Assembly (NCBI RefSeq): GCF_000785435.2 | Contig: NZ_JTDB02000001.1 | Location: 1,020,499-1,084,498, forward strand | Reading direction: 5' to 3' | DNA: 64,000 nucleotides | Source: Paraburkholderia sacchari | GTDB taxonomy: Bacteria; Pseudomonadota; Gammaproteobacteria; Burkholderiales; Burkholderiaceae | Part shown: positions 26,845 through 34,324 of the stretch, piece after piece | How positions within the stretch are numbered: position 1 is the stretch's first letter | How the letters are laid out: each line of letters opens with the position of its first letter | Position numbers and translations under genes: made by a program | Notes under the pieces: model-generated | What the model saw: only the letters and a program-made list of their open reading frames with translations | What the model was told of the DNA's origin: nothing | Databases searched by the model: none

Positions 26845-28432
26845 ACACGTCGCTGGACAGGCGCTCGCCGCGCATCCGCACGGCGAGCGCGCGAGCGCGG
26901 CCGACTGGGTCGCGGTGGCGGCCGGCGCACTCGGCGCGCTGATGGCGACGCTCGACATCTCCATTACGAACTCGGCGCTGCCGCAGATTCAGGGCGAGAT
27001 TGGCGCGACCGGCACCGAGGGCACGTGGATCTCCACGGGCTATCTGATGTCCGAGATCGTGATGATTCCGCTTGCCGCGTGGCTCACGCGGGTCTTCGGA
27101 CTGCGAAATTTCCTGCTCGTCAATTCAGCGCTTTTCATCGGCTTTTCGATGATGTGCGGCTGGTCGAACTCGCTCGGCCTGATGATTGCAGGGCGCATCG
27201 GCCAGGGCTTCACCGGCGGCGCGATGATTCCCACGGGCCAGACCATCATCCGCACGCGACTGCCGCTTTCGCAGTTGCCGATCGGCATGACGGTGTTCGG
27301 CCTCATCGTGCTGCTCGGGCCGCTGCTCGGTCCGGTCGTGGGCGGCTGGCTTGCGGAGAACATCAGTTGGAGCTGGTGCTTCTTCATCAACCTGCCCGTG
27401 TGTCTCGCGCTCATCACGCTGCTGATCGTCGGCCTCGAGCCCGATCGCCCGCATTGGGAAGCATTTTTCAAGGCCGACTGGACAGGCATTGTCGGGCTGG
27501 CGGTGGGCCTGAGCTCGCTCACCGTCGTGCTCGAAGAAGGGCAGCGCGAGCGCTGGTTCGAATCGAACATGATCGTCACGCTCACGTGGGTGACGATCGC
27601 CGGTATGGCGCTCATCGCGCTTTCGCAGTTCACGGCGAAAAAGCCGATCCTGCGCCTTTCGCTCATGCGCAACCCGCGCTATGCGAGTGTGATCGTGATC
27701 GTGTTCGCAGTGGGTGCGGGGCTCTACGGCATTTCCTATTTGCTGCCGCAGTTTCTCGCGCTGGTCGCGGGCTATAACGCGGAGCAATCGGGCGCGATCA
27801 TGCTGCTTTCGGGCTTGCCCGCGTTCGCGATGATGCCGGTGCTGCCGCGCCTGCTGGGCAAGGTGGATTTTCGCGTGCTGGTGGTGAGCGGGCTGTTGCT
27901 GTTCACGCTCAGTTGCATGCTCGATATTTCGCTGACCGCACAGAGCGTGGGCCACGATTTCGTCTGGTCGCAACTGGTGCGCGGCACGGCGCAGATGCTC
28001 GCGATGATGCCGCTCAATCAGGCCTCGATGGCTGCTGTTTCGCGCGAAGACTCGGGCGACGCGGCCGGGCTCTATAACATGGCGCGCAATCTGGGCGGAT
28101 CGGTGGGGCTTGCGATCATCGGCACGCTCATCGACCGCCGCGAGACGTATCACACGGCCGTGCTGCGCGAGTCGATCAGCACCAACTCGCTGATCGGGCA
28201 GGAACGCCTGGCGGCGGGCGCGGCGAACTGGTTCACGCAAACGGGCGACATGGCTTATTCGCAGATGCGCTCGCTCGGCCAGATCGCCCTGCAGATCCAG
28301 CAGCAAGCGCTGGTTATCACGTTCTCCGAAACATTCTGGGTGCTCGGCATCGCACTGGCGGCATGCGTGCCGCTGGCGCTCCTGCTCAAGAAACCGCAGC
28401 CTGGCGTGGATACGTCGTCGGCCGGGCACTGA
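26822..28432 (+). CDS. emrB: DHA2 family MFS drug transporter (EmrB/QacA)
   Basis: 536 residues with fourteen predicted helices. The first helix motif LMATLDISITNSALPQIQGE and the motif A/C stretches IAGRIGQGFTGGAMIPTGQT and VLLGPLLGPVVGGWLAENISW identify the DHA2 drug:proton antiporters. It pumps substrates into the EmrA-outer-membrane channel. Homologous operons in Burkholderia export fusaric acid, salicylate-like compounds or antibiotics, but the substrate here is not readable. Translation starts inside emrA, indicating coupling; the outer-membrane gene follows after 17 bases. Confidence 0.95.
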   Translation: MPRTTVAEHVAGQALAAHPHGERASAADWVAVAAGALGALMATLDISITNSALPQIQGEIGATGTEGTWISTGYLMSEIVMIPLAAWLTRVFGLRNFLLVNSALFIGFSMMCGWSNSLGLMIAGRIGQGFTGGAMIPTGQTIIRTRLPLSQLPIGMTVFGLIVLLGPLLGPVVGGWLAENISWSWCFFINLPVCLALITLLIVGLEPDRPHWEAFFKADWTGIVGLAVGLSSLTVVLEEGQRERWFESNMIVTLTWVTIAGMALIALSQFTAKKPILRLSLMRNPRYASVIVIVFAVGAGLYGISYLLPQFLALVAGYNAEQSGAIMLLSGLPAFAMMPVLPRLLGKVDFRVLVVSGLLLFTLSCMLDISLTAQSVGHDFVWSQLVRGTAQMLAMMPLNQASMAAVSREDSGDAAGLYNMARNLGGSVGLAIIGTLIDRRETYHTAVLRESISTNSLIGQERLAAGAANWFTQTGDMAYSQMRSLGQIALQIQQQALVITFSETFWVLGIALAACVPLALLLKKPQPGVDTSSAGH

Positions 28433-28449
28433 CGCTTCGACTCTGACTC

Positions 28450-29925
28450 ATGACGGCAATTCGTTCCTTCCGATCTGCAAACGCGCCGCTTACGGTACTG
28501 ACGGCGCTGGTCAGCGTATGCACGCTCGCAGCCTGCACCGTAGGTCCCGACTATCGCGGCGCACCGGCGGTCGCGCCGGACGCGGCCAGCGCCGCAACGT
28601 TCGTTCGCACGCCCGCGCAGGGCGTGACGCCCGAACGCGCGCCCAGTGAATGGTGGCTCGCGTTCGACGACCCGCAGTTGAATGCGCTGGTCGCCGCTGC
28701 ATTCGAGCACAACCTCGATCTGCGCGCCGCCCAGGCGCGGCTGCGCCAATCGCGCGCGCAGTTGCAGCAACAGCGCGCAGCGGAGCTGCCCAAGATATCG
28801 GCCAATGCCGCCGCGCCGCGCTTGCGCGAGCCCAATCTCAATGCGTTCTCGCAGCAGCCCGGGAGTTCCGGGGCGGGGCGCGGCCCGCTGCAGTTTTACA
28901 CGGCCAGCTTCGATGCATCGTGGGAGATCGATCTGTTCGGCGGCACGCGCCGTGCAGTCGAGGCGGCGAGCGACGAAGCCGATGCGGTGCAGGCCGATCT
29001 CGCCGATGTGCAAGTCTCGCTCGCGGCCGAAGTGGTTCAGGCCTACGTCGATCTGCGCGACGAACAGCAGCGCCTCGCGATTGCGCAGCGCAATGCCGAT
29101 TTGCAGCAACAGATGCTGACGTTGACCGAGCAGCGGCGCGCGGGCGGAACCGCGGCGGACGTGGATGTCGAGCGATTGACGACCCAGGTCGAGACCACGC
29201 GCTCGACGCTCGCACCGCTTGCGGCACAGGTGGAAATGTCGCTCGACCAGTTGGCGGTGCTCACCGGCAACGCGCCGGGCGCGCTCGATGCCGAGCTGGC
29301 GGCGCCGCGTGCGCTGCCGTCGCTGCCTGCCTCGGTGCCGGTGAGCGACCCCACGACGATGCTCGCCCAGCGCCCCGATATTCGTGCGGCCGAGCGTCGG
29401 CTGGCATCGAGCAATGCGCAGATTGGCGAGCACGTGGCCGACTTTTTGCCCAAGCTCACGCTGTTCGGCAGTCTGGGCTTCACGGCGGCCGACCCGGGCC
29501 ATCTGATGCGCAAGAACAATTTCAGCTGGGCGGGGGTGCCGTATCTGCAGTGGAATGTGTTCGACTTCGGCCGCACGCTGGGCGCCGTGCGTGGCGCCGA
29601 GGCCGCGCGCGACGAAGCCGAGGCGCGTTACGAAAAGGCGGTGCTCGCAGCGCTGCAAGACGCCAACGGCGCGCTCTCTCGCTACGGCTACCAGCGCGAG
29701 CATCTGCTGACGCTGCAAAAGGTGCAGACCTCGGCGCAGCGCTCGGCCACACTGATGCGCGCGCGTTATCGTGCCGGGGCGTCGACCCTCGTCGATCTGC
29801 TCGACACGCAGCGCGCCGAATTCCTCGCGCAGCAAGACGTGATTGCGGGGCAGGCGCAGTTGCTCAAGGACTTTGTTTCGCTTCAGAAAAGTTTGGGGCT
29901 TGGCTGGCGCAGCAACGCCAGTTGA
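28450..29925 (+). CDS. NodT family outer-membrane efflux lipoprotein
   Basis: 491 residues. The N-terminal lipoprotein signal ends in LAAC (Cys30), so the mature protein is lipid-anchored. GPDYRGAP just after is the NodT signature. Two OEP repeats form the beta-barrel and helical tunnel: residues about 65-250 (WWLAFDDPQLNALV, then SWEIDLFGGTRRAVEAA) and about 260-470 (QRPDIRAAERRLASSNAQIG, YLQWNVFDFGR). It completes a tripartite pump with the two preceding gene products. It is the last gene of the unit. Confidence 0.94.
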   Translation: MTAIRSFRSANAPLTVLTALVSVCTLAACTVGPDYRGAPAVAPDAASAATFVRTPAQGVTPERAPSEWWLAFDDPQLNALVAAAFEHNLDLRAAQARLRQSRAQLQQQRAAELPKISANAAAPRLREPNLNAFSQQPGSSGAGRGPLQFYTASFDASWEIDLFGGTRRAVEAASDEADAVQADLADVQVSLAAEVVQAYVDLRDEQQRLAIAQRNADLQQQMLTLTEQRRAGGTAADVDVERLTTQVETTRSTLAPLAAQVEMSLDQLAVLTGNAPGALDAELAAPRALPSLPASVPVSDPTTMLAQRPDIRAAERRLASSNAQIGEHVADFLPKLTLFGSLGFTAADPGHLMRKNNFSWAGVPYLQWNVFDFGRTLGAVRGAEAARDEAEARYEKAVLAALQDANGALSRYGYQREHLLTLQKVQTSAQRSATLMRARYRAGASTLVDLLDTQRAEFLAQQDVIAGQAQLLKDFVSLQKSLGLGWRSNAS

Positions 29926-29960
29926 GCGCATGGAATATCGTTTTTTCTGATCAATCAAAG

Positions 29961-29996
29961 CGCGCCGCGCGCGAAACCCTCTTCACACGCGGCGCG
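29961..29996. terminator. Possible terminator between the efflux operon and the dehydrogenase gene
   Basis: CGCGCCGCG and CGCGGCGCG form a 9-bp stem around an 18-base loop between two convergent genes. A T-run of seven (29940-29946) lies before the stem on the plus strand and not after it. It gives the minus strand no T-run either, so function is uncertain. Confidence 0.4.
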
Positions 29997-30004
29997 TTCG
30001 CCGA

Positions 30005-31447
30005 TCAACGGTGCTCGGTGACGAACTTGGTCACGAGATACGCTTCCATGGCTTCAGTACCGCCTTCCGAACCATAGCCCGAGTCCTTCACGCCGCCGAA
30101 CGGCACCTCGGGCAGGGCGAGCCCATGGTGGTTGATGGACAGCATGCCGGTTTCGATGTCTTCCGAAAGCGCCGCCGAGGTCGCGCTCGAACGCGTATAG
30201 GCATACGCGGCGAGGCCGTAGGGCAGGCGGTTCGCTTCCGTCACGGCGTCTTCGTAGCGCGAAAAACGCGACACGGGCGCGAGCGGGCCGAACGGCTCTT
30301 CATTCATGATGCGCGCGGAGAGCGGCACGTCGGTCAGCACCGTGGGCGCGAAGAAGTAGCCTTCGCGGCCCAAGCGCTCGCCGCCGGTCAGCACCTTCGC
30401 GCCGTGCTCGCGCGCGTCGGCCACGAGGCGCTCCATCGCGGCAAGGCGCCGGTCGTTCGCGAGCGGGCCCATCTGCACGCCTTCGGCCAGGCCGTTGCCC
30501 ACCTTGATGGCCTTGGTGGCCACCACGAAGTGCTCGAGGAATTCGTCGTACGCGGCGTCTTCAATCATGAAGCGCGTGGGCGAAATGCACACTTGGCCCG
30601 CGTTGCGGAACTTCGCGCCCGCGAGCAGCTTCGCGGCGCGCGGGATATCCGCGTCGGCGAACACGATGGCGGGCGCATGGCCGCCAAGCTCCATCGTCGC
30701 GCGCTTCATGTGCTCGCCGGCCTTGGCGGCCAACAGCTTGCCCACGGGCGTGGAGCCCGTGAACGAGATCTTGCGGATGGCCGGATGCGCGATCAGATAC
30801 GACGACACTTCCGAAGGCACGCCGAACACGAGATTGAGCGCGCCCTGGGGCAGGCCTGCGTCGATGAACACCTGCACCAGCGCCGCGCAGCTCGCGGGGG
30901 TTTCTTCCGGTCCCTTGAGCACGACGGTGCAGCCCGATGCGAGCGCGGCCGATACCTTGCGCACCGCCTGATTGAGCGGGAAGTTCCAGGGCGTGAAGCA
31001 GGCGACCGGGCCCACGGGTTCGCGCGTGACGATCTGGCGGACCGCGTCGGTGCGCGAGGGCACCACGCGGCCATAGGTGCGGCGGCCTTCTTCGGCGAAC
31101 CAGTCGATGACGTCGGCGCCCGCGAGCGTCTCGCCCTTCGCCTCGACTAGCGGCTTGCCTTGCTCGCGCGTCATGATCGCGGCGATGTCGCCGGCGCGCT
31201 CGCGCAGGATGTCGGCGGCGCGGCGCATCAGCTTGCTGCGTTCGAGCGGCGAGACTTTGCGCCATGCGCTGAAGGCGCGTGCTGCGGCGGAAGCGGCGTC
31301 CGAGAGATCCTGCTCGCTGGCGAGGCTCAGGCGGCCGATTTCCGCCTCGGTGGCGGGGTCGATCACGGCAATCGTCTTCGCGCCGGCGCGCCACGCGCCA
31401 TCGACGTAAATCTGGGTATCCGGATAGGGCTTCGCGCTGGAACTCAT
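30005..31447 (-). CDS. NAD(P)-dependent succinate-semialdehyde dehydrogenase family protein
   Basis: 480 residues, a full-length aldehyde dehydrogenase. Seen: the [15 protein letters not shown] block with the catalytic Asn, [11 protein letters not shown] for the cofactor loop, [11 protein letters not shown] with the general-base Glu, and [10 protein letters not shown] with the nucleophilic Cys. Sequence style is that of GabD-type enzymes, which oxidise succinate semialdehyde to succinate in GABA or 4-hydroxybutyrate use; other semialdehydes are possible. The start [10 protein letters not shown] is chosen as the family N-terminus; the frame stays open a further 99 codons upstream without likeness to the family. 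It stands alone. Confidence 0.88.
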   Translation of the reverse strand: MSSSAKPYPDTQIYVDGAWRAGAKTIAVIDPATEAEIGRLSLASEQDLSDAASAAARAFSAWRKVSPLERSKLMRRAADILRERAGDIAAIMTREQGKPLVEAKGETLAGADVIDWFAEEGRRTYGRVVPSRTDAVRQIVTREPVGPVACFTPWNFPLNQAVRKVSAALASGCTVVLKGPEETPASCAALVQVFIDAGLPQGALNLVFGVPSEVSSYLIAHPAIRKISFTGSTPVGKLLAAKAGEHMKRATMELGGHAPAIVFADADIPRAAKLLAGAKFRNAGQVCISPTRFMIEDAAYDEFLEHFVVATKAIKVGNGLAEGVQMGPLANDRRLAAMERLVADAREHGAKVLTGGERLGREGYFFAPTVLTDVPLSARIMNEEPFGPLAPVSRFSRYEDAVTEANRLPYGLAAYAYTRSSATSAALSEDIETGMLSINHHGLALPEVPFGGVKDSGYGSEGGTEAMEAYLVTKFVTEHR

Positions 31448-31955
31448 GATCGAACAATCCTCTTCAACGATGCAACAGTGGGGAAGCGGGCGCCGCGTGC
31501 GGCAACGCCGGAGGCGCCGTGGCCGGGGAACTGCGTGAGAACCGCTCATTCTGCCATCGCCGCGTGCATTCTGCAGGCACGTGCCTCCCCGAACCGGGGG
31601 ATTCGGTCTTGGGCCAGCCCGGTAGCATGACGTGAGCGACAGCGGGTCTTGCTTGACTGCCGCTTCATTTGAGTCGACGCAAACCTGCGAGATAGCTCGG
31701 GCGCTATGCTTGCGGCCGGCATGCGTATCCGCGCATGGGTGCACTGGCGTATTTGTGCTCGAACGCGAATCTTTGCAGCGCGTCGATTAATTAAATACGT
31801 GCTCGTGTGCCTGAAACTTGCCCGAACGCATTGGTGATGAATTTCATGAAATGGAAGTAAAGTTACGCAATTGCACCGCGGCACAAACGACTATTCAGGG
31901 ATTGACGTTCAACGTTGCGCAATCGGCCTGCAAGGCCAATTAGAGGAGAAGAAGA
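31448..31955. other. 508-bp intergenic region, no supported gene
   Basis: No open frame here looks like a protein. It contains a perfect 12-bp palindrome AGGCACGTGCCT (31575-31586), a small CCCCG-AAC-CGGGG hairpin (31587-31599) and an AT-rich stretch around TTAATTAA (near 31787). A GGCC-TGCAA-GGCC repeat lies in the DUF2092 leader. Divergent promoters for the dehydrogenase and DUF2092 genes are expected, but I cannot place them. Confidence 0.5.
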
Positions 31956-32765
31956 GTGACGCAAAAGTTTACCAGGTTGGCACTGGCCGCCGCGATTGCT
32001 GGCGCATTATGTGCTCCGGGGGGTGCCGTAATGGCGGCATCGAAGGCAGCATCGAAGGCAACCGCATCGTCTGCCGCGCATAAACCGGATCCAGCGGCAA
32101 TCGATGCGCTGGTCAAAATGAACAGTTACTTACAAACCGTCAAGCAATTCGATCTCGATGTCGATTCGACGACGGACCAGATCATGGTCGACGGTTCGAC
32201 GACGCAACTGATTCAGATGTCGCACAACACGAAGATGACCGTGAGCCGCCCCGACTCTCTCAAGGCGGATATTGTCGGCGGCGCGCCGGGCAACAGCCGC
32301 CACGCGATTTATGACGGCAAGACCTTCACGCTCTATACGGAGCCGGCCAACTACTACGCAACGGTCCCCGCGCCGTCGACGATCAAGGAGCTGATCGGCG
32401 ATCTGGAGTCCAGGTACGGCGTTGAGTTGCCGCTGAACGATATCTTCTCGCTGGGCGCGGATCCGGCAGCGTTTGCCGATGTGATTTCAGCGGTCTATGT
32501 AGGCGACGAAGTGGTAAATGGAAATACCTGTTCGCACTACGCTTATCATCAAAAGCAGATCGATTGGCAAATCTGGATTCAGAAAGGCGAGCAGCCGCTG
32601 CCATGCAAGTTGAATATCGTGACGTCGGCGGACAAGGAGCGGCCCCAATACACGGCCGTGTATCGCTGGAATCTCAAACCCGAGATCACGCCGGCGACAT
32701 TTAAATTCACGCCCCCTGAAAATGCACATCAGATCAAATTTGTGCAATCCGGCGACGCCCAATAA
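31956..32765 (+). CDS. DUF2092 domain protein, exported
   Basis: 269 residues starting with GTG; GAGGAG seven bases upstream supports it. A signal peptide covers about residues 1-27 (cleavage near VMAAS). The rest matches DUF2092, a periplasmic fold related to the lipoprotein carriers LolA/LolB: VKMNSYLQTVKQFDLDVDS, then YDGKTFTLYTEPANYYAT and a C-terminal block ending in TPATFKFTPPENAHQI. Two Cys in NTCSHYAY and PLPCKLN may form a disulfide. Function is unknown; the fold suggests binding of a lipid or other hydrophobic ligand. The Asn-rich exported protein starts 21 bases after the stop and is probably its partner. Confidence 0.85.
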   Translation: MTQKFTRLALAAAIAGALCAPGGAVMAASKAASKATASSAAHKPDPAAIDALVKMNSYLQTVKQFDLDVDSTTDQIMVDGSTTQLIQMSHNTKMTVSRPDSLKADIVGGAPGNSRHAIYDGKTFTLYTEPANYYATVPAPSTIKELIGDLESRYGVELPLNDIFSLGADPAAFADVISAVYVGDEVVNGNTCSHYAYHQKQIDWQIWIQKGEQPLPCKLNIVTSADKERPQYTAVYRWNLKPEITPATFKFTPPENAHQIKFVQSGDAQ

Positions 32766-32786
32766 TATTTTCATACAGGGATTACC

Positions 32787-33335
32787 ATGCACTCGAAAAA
32801 ATTCTTGATGACAGCGGTTGCCGCGCTGTTAGCGGCGGGGGTGGCAACGACCGCCGGGGCATTTCAGACTCGAGGCGGCGCGCGGACGTCGGTAAGCGGC
32901 GCCAACGGCGGCGGCGCGAATCCGGCCAATGTCGAGGCGCGGCAAGCCGGCCGCACCGCGCGCTCGGGCGAGCGCCAGCAAACCATGCAGCAAACCAGTG
33001 CGAACCGGGCCAACGCGGCGACGAACATCAGCAACAACCGCGCGAATGTCGCGAACAACGTCAGCAACAACCGGGCCAACGTCGCCAATAACTACAACGA
33101 CAATCACAACAACTGGTACAACGACCACCCGGTTGCAGCGGCGGCTGCGGTGACCACGGCGGTGGTCGGCACGGCGGCCGTTGTGGGCTCCATCGTCCAC
33201 AGCCTGCCGCCAAGCTGCTCGGCCATGACCGTCAATGGCGTGACGTACCAGCAATGCGGCTCGACGTGGTATCAGCCGCAATATTCGGGCACCACGGTGC
33301 AATACGTGGTGGTCAACGCTCCTCCGCACTACTGA
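32787..33335 (+). CDS. Exported Asn-rich repeat protein of unknown function
   Basis: 182 residues. A signal peptide (about 1-25, ending TTAGA) precedes a Gly/Ala/Asn-rich low-complexity region. NRAN recurs at residues 73, 84 and 95, an exact 11-residue period (SNNRANVANNV), followed by an Asn/His/Tyr patch (NDNHNNWYNDH). A hydrophobic stretch (about 115-138, rich in Ala and Val) comes next. The C-terminal block holds two Cys and the pattern MTVNGVTYQQCGSTWYQP, seen in small bacterial surface proteins. I do not recognise a characterised family. The DUF2092 gene just upstream suggests an envelope role. Confidence 0.8.
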   Translation: MHSKKFLMTAVAALLAAGVATTAGAFQTRGGARTSVSGANGGGANPANVEARQAGRTARSGERQQTMQQTSANRANAATNISNNRANVANNVSNNRANVANNYNDNHNNWYNDHPVAAAAAVTTAVVGTAAVVGSIVHSLPPSCSAMTVNGVTYQQCGSTWYQPQYSGTTVQYVVVNAPPHY

Positions 33336-33393
33336 GTCACGCGGGCGTTTATGCATACCGGGTCGCGCCAGACCGCGCCGCCCCGGCAGGCCA

Positions 33394-33747
33394 TCAAGGG
33401 GCGACGCCGGTTGCGGGCACGGGCACGCCCGCGAGCACGTCGGTGGCGCGGTGCGGCTGCGCGACCTGGTCGATCAGGAACACGTCGCCGCTCGCGTGCC
33501 GCGTGCGTAGCGGCAAGATGGCCTGGTAGGCCTGCGAGTCATACCACGCGCGTGCGCGCTCGCGGTCATCGAATTCGATCACGATCAGGTTGCCCCTGAA
33601 CTTCCCCTCGAGCCGCTCCACGGGCCCGCCGTGGATGATGAAACGCCCGCCGAACGGCGCGAGAGTGGCGTCGATCTTTTCCAGATACTCGACGATATCG
33701 GCGCACAGTTCGGTCTCGTGCAGATGGGCGATGGCATAGGTCGTCAT
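33394..33747 (-). CDS. DUF1330 domain protein
   Basis: 117 residues with the DUF1330 ferredoxin-like fold: TYAIAHLHETE, YLEKIDATLAPFGGRFIIHGG and IVIEFDDRERARAWYDSQAYQAI are all family blocks. Members are small, probably dimeric proteins of the Dabb/EthD-like superfamily with no firm activity. The start at 33747 follows GAGGA on the minus strand; an ATG at 33795 would add 16 residues. It is divergent from the small RNA candidate, with a 17-bp palindrome between them. Confidence 0.88.
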   Translation of the reverse strand: MTTYAIAHLHETELCADIVEYLEKIDATLAPFGGRFIIHGGPVERLEGKFRGNLIVIEFDDRERARAWYDSQAYQAILPLRTRHASGDVFLIDQVAQPHRATDVLAGVPVPATGVAP

Positions 33748-33818
33748 GATGTCCTCGCGGGCGCTGGAAGTGAGTGGGGAACTGCCTGCAAGCATAGGGC
33801 GGGGCGCGACGCGAATCG

Positions 33819-33835
33819 ATTACCTCTGAGGTAAT
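33819..33835. promoter_or_regulatory. Perfect 17-bp palindrome, probable operator
   Basis: ATTACCTC, a central T, and GAGGTAAT form a perfect odd-length inverted repeat. It lies 72 bases before the DUF1330 start codon and ends 12 bases before the -35 of the short-RNA promoter, so it could serve either. The cognate regulator is not identified. Confidence 0.6.
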
Positions 33836-33847
33836 GCAAAAAAGTGC

Positions 33848-33876
33848 TTGCAAATGCCTGGGGAAAACCCTAGAAT
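33848..33876 (+). promoter_or_regulatory. Sigma-70 promoter of the candidate small RNA
   Basis: TTGCAA (33848-33853) and TAGAAT (33871-33876) are separated by exactly 17 bases, each one mismatch or two from consensus. The predicted start is near 33883. Confidence 0.7.
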
Positions 33877-33882
33877 GGTTTC

Positions 33883-33940
33883 GTCTCCTCCATGTCTCCT
33901 CCTGATATGGATTTAGCCCGCCCACTCAGGCGGGCTTTTT
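33883..33940 (+). ncRNA. Candidate ~60-nt small RNA with two anti-Shine-Dalgarno blocks
   Basis: A near-consensus promoter fires into a very short unit ending at a perfect terminator. No start codon in it opens a frame that stops before the terminator. The 5' half carries GTCTCCTCC twice (33883-33891 and 33894-33902), an 11-base period; both blocks are complementary to AGGAGG-type ribosome sites. A short linker (TGATATGGATTT) leads to the terminator stem. The architecture is that of a trans-acting RNA that pairs with ribosome binding sites. Toxic betaproteobacterial small RNAs with anti-SD sequences have been described; whether this is the same family cannot be decided here. Confidence 0.6.
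33915..33940 (+). terminator. Rho-independent terminator of the small RNA
   Basis: AGCCCGCC, loop CACTCA and GGCGGGCT form a perfect 8-bp stem running into TTTTT and then CTTTT. Confidence 0.9.
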
Positions 33941-34083
33941 CTTTTCCGGCGTCGGAAATGCGCCGCTCGCGTGCCCGGTCCGGACCTGTCCCCATCCACT
34001 TGCGGTCAGGCTTCGAGCGTAAAATTGCCTCATCGGCGTCCCGGCCGGGACGCTCAAGCGCTCAAAGCAGCACTCAAGCCCCA

Positions 34084-34305
34084 ATGAAACCGCCTCCCGC
34101 ACAAGACCAGAGCAAGCGCAAGCAGCCGCCCACCTGGCTGCTCAATACGCTAACCGTGCTCATTGGGCTGCTCACGCTCGCGGCCGGCCTGGGCTGGCTG
34201 ATCTACAGCTGGGAAGTCGACCGGGAGATGCCTTACTTCGCGATCCCGCTCGTGCTGTGCGTGCCGGTGATCGCGGCCGTGGCGTTCCGCAATATCTGGG
34301 ACTGA
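34084..34305 (+). CDS. Small two-helix membrane protein, 73 aa
   Basis: A hydrophilic Pro/Lys/Gln-rich start (MKPPPAQDQSKRKQPP) precedes two hydrophobic helices at about residues 19-42 and 52-68, joined by SWEVDREMPY. It ends FRNIWD. The frame stays open upstream, but MKPPPAQ is the first start after the small-RNA terminator. Ribosome-site match is weak. Similar uncharacterised membrane proteins occur in this bacterial group, as far as I recall; no function is known. It converges with the TPR-glycosyltransferase gene. Confidence 0.65.
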   Translation: MKPPPAQDQSKRKQPPTWLLNTLTVLIGLLTLAAGLGWLIYSWEVDREMPYFAIPLVLCVPVIAAVAFRNIWD

Positions 34306-34324
34306 CGCAAGCGCGCCGGTGGTG

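Noticed and set aside
29939..29996. T-run plus GC stem after the efflux operon as a strong terminator
   Set aside because: The T-run precedes the stem on the plus strand, so it is listed only as a weak possibility.
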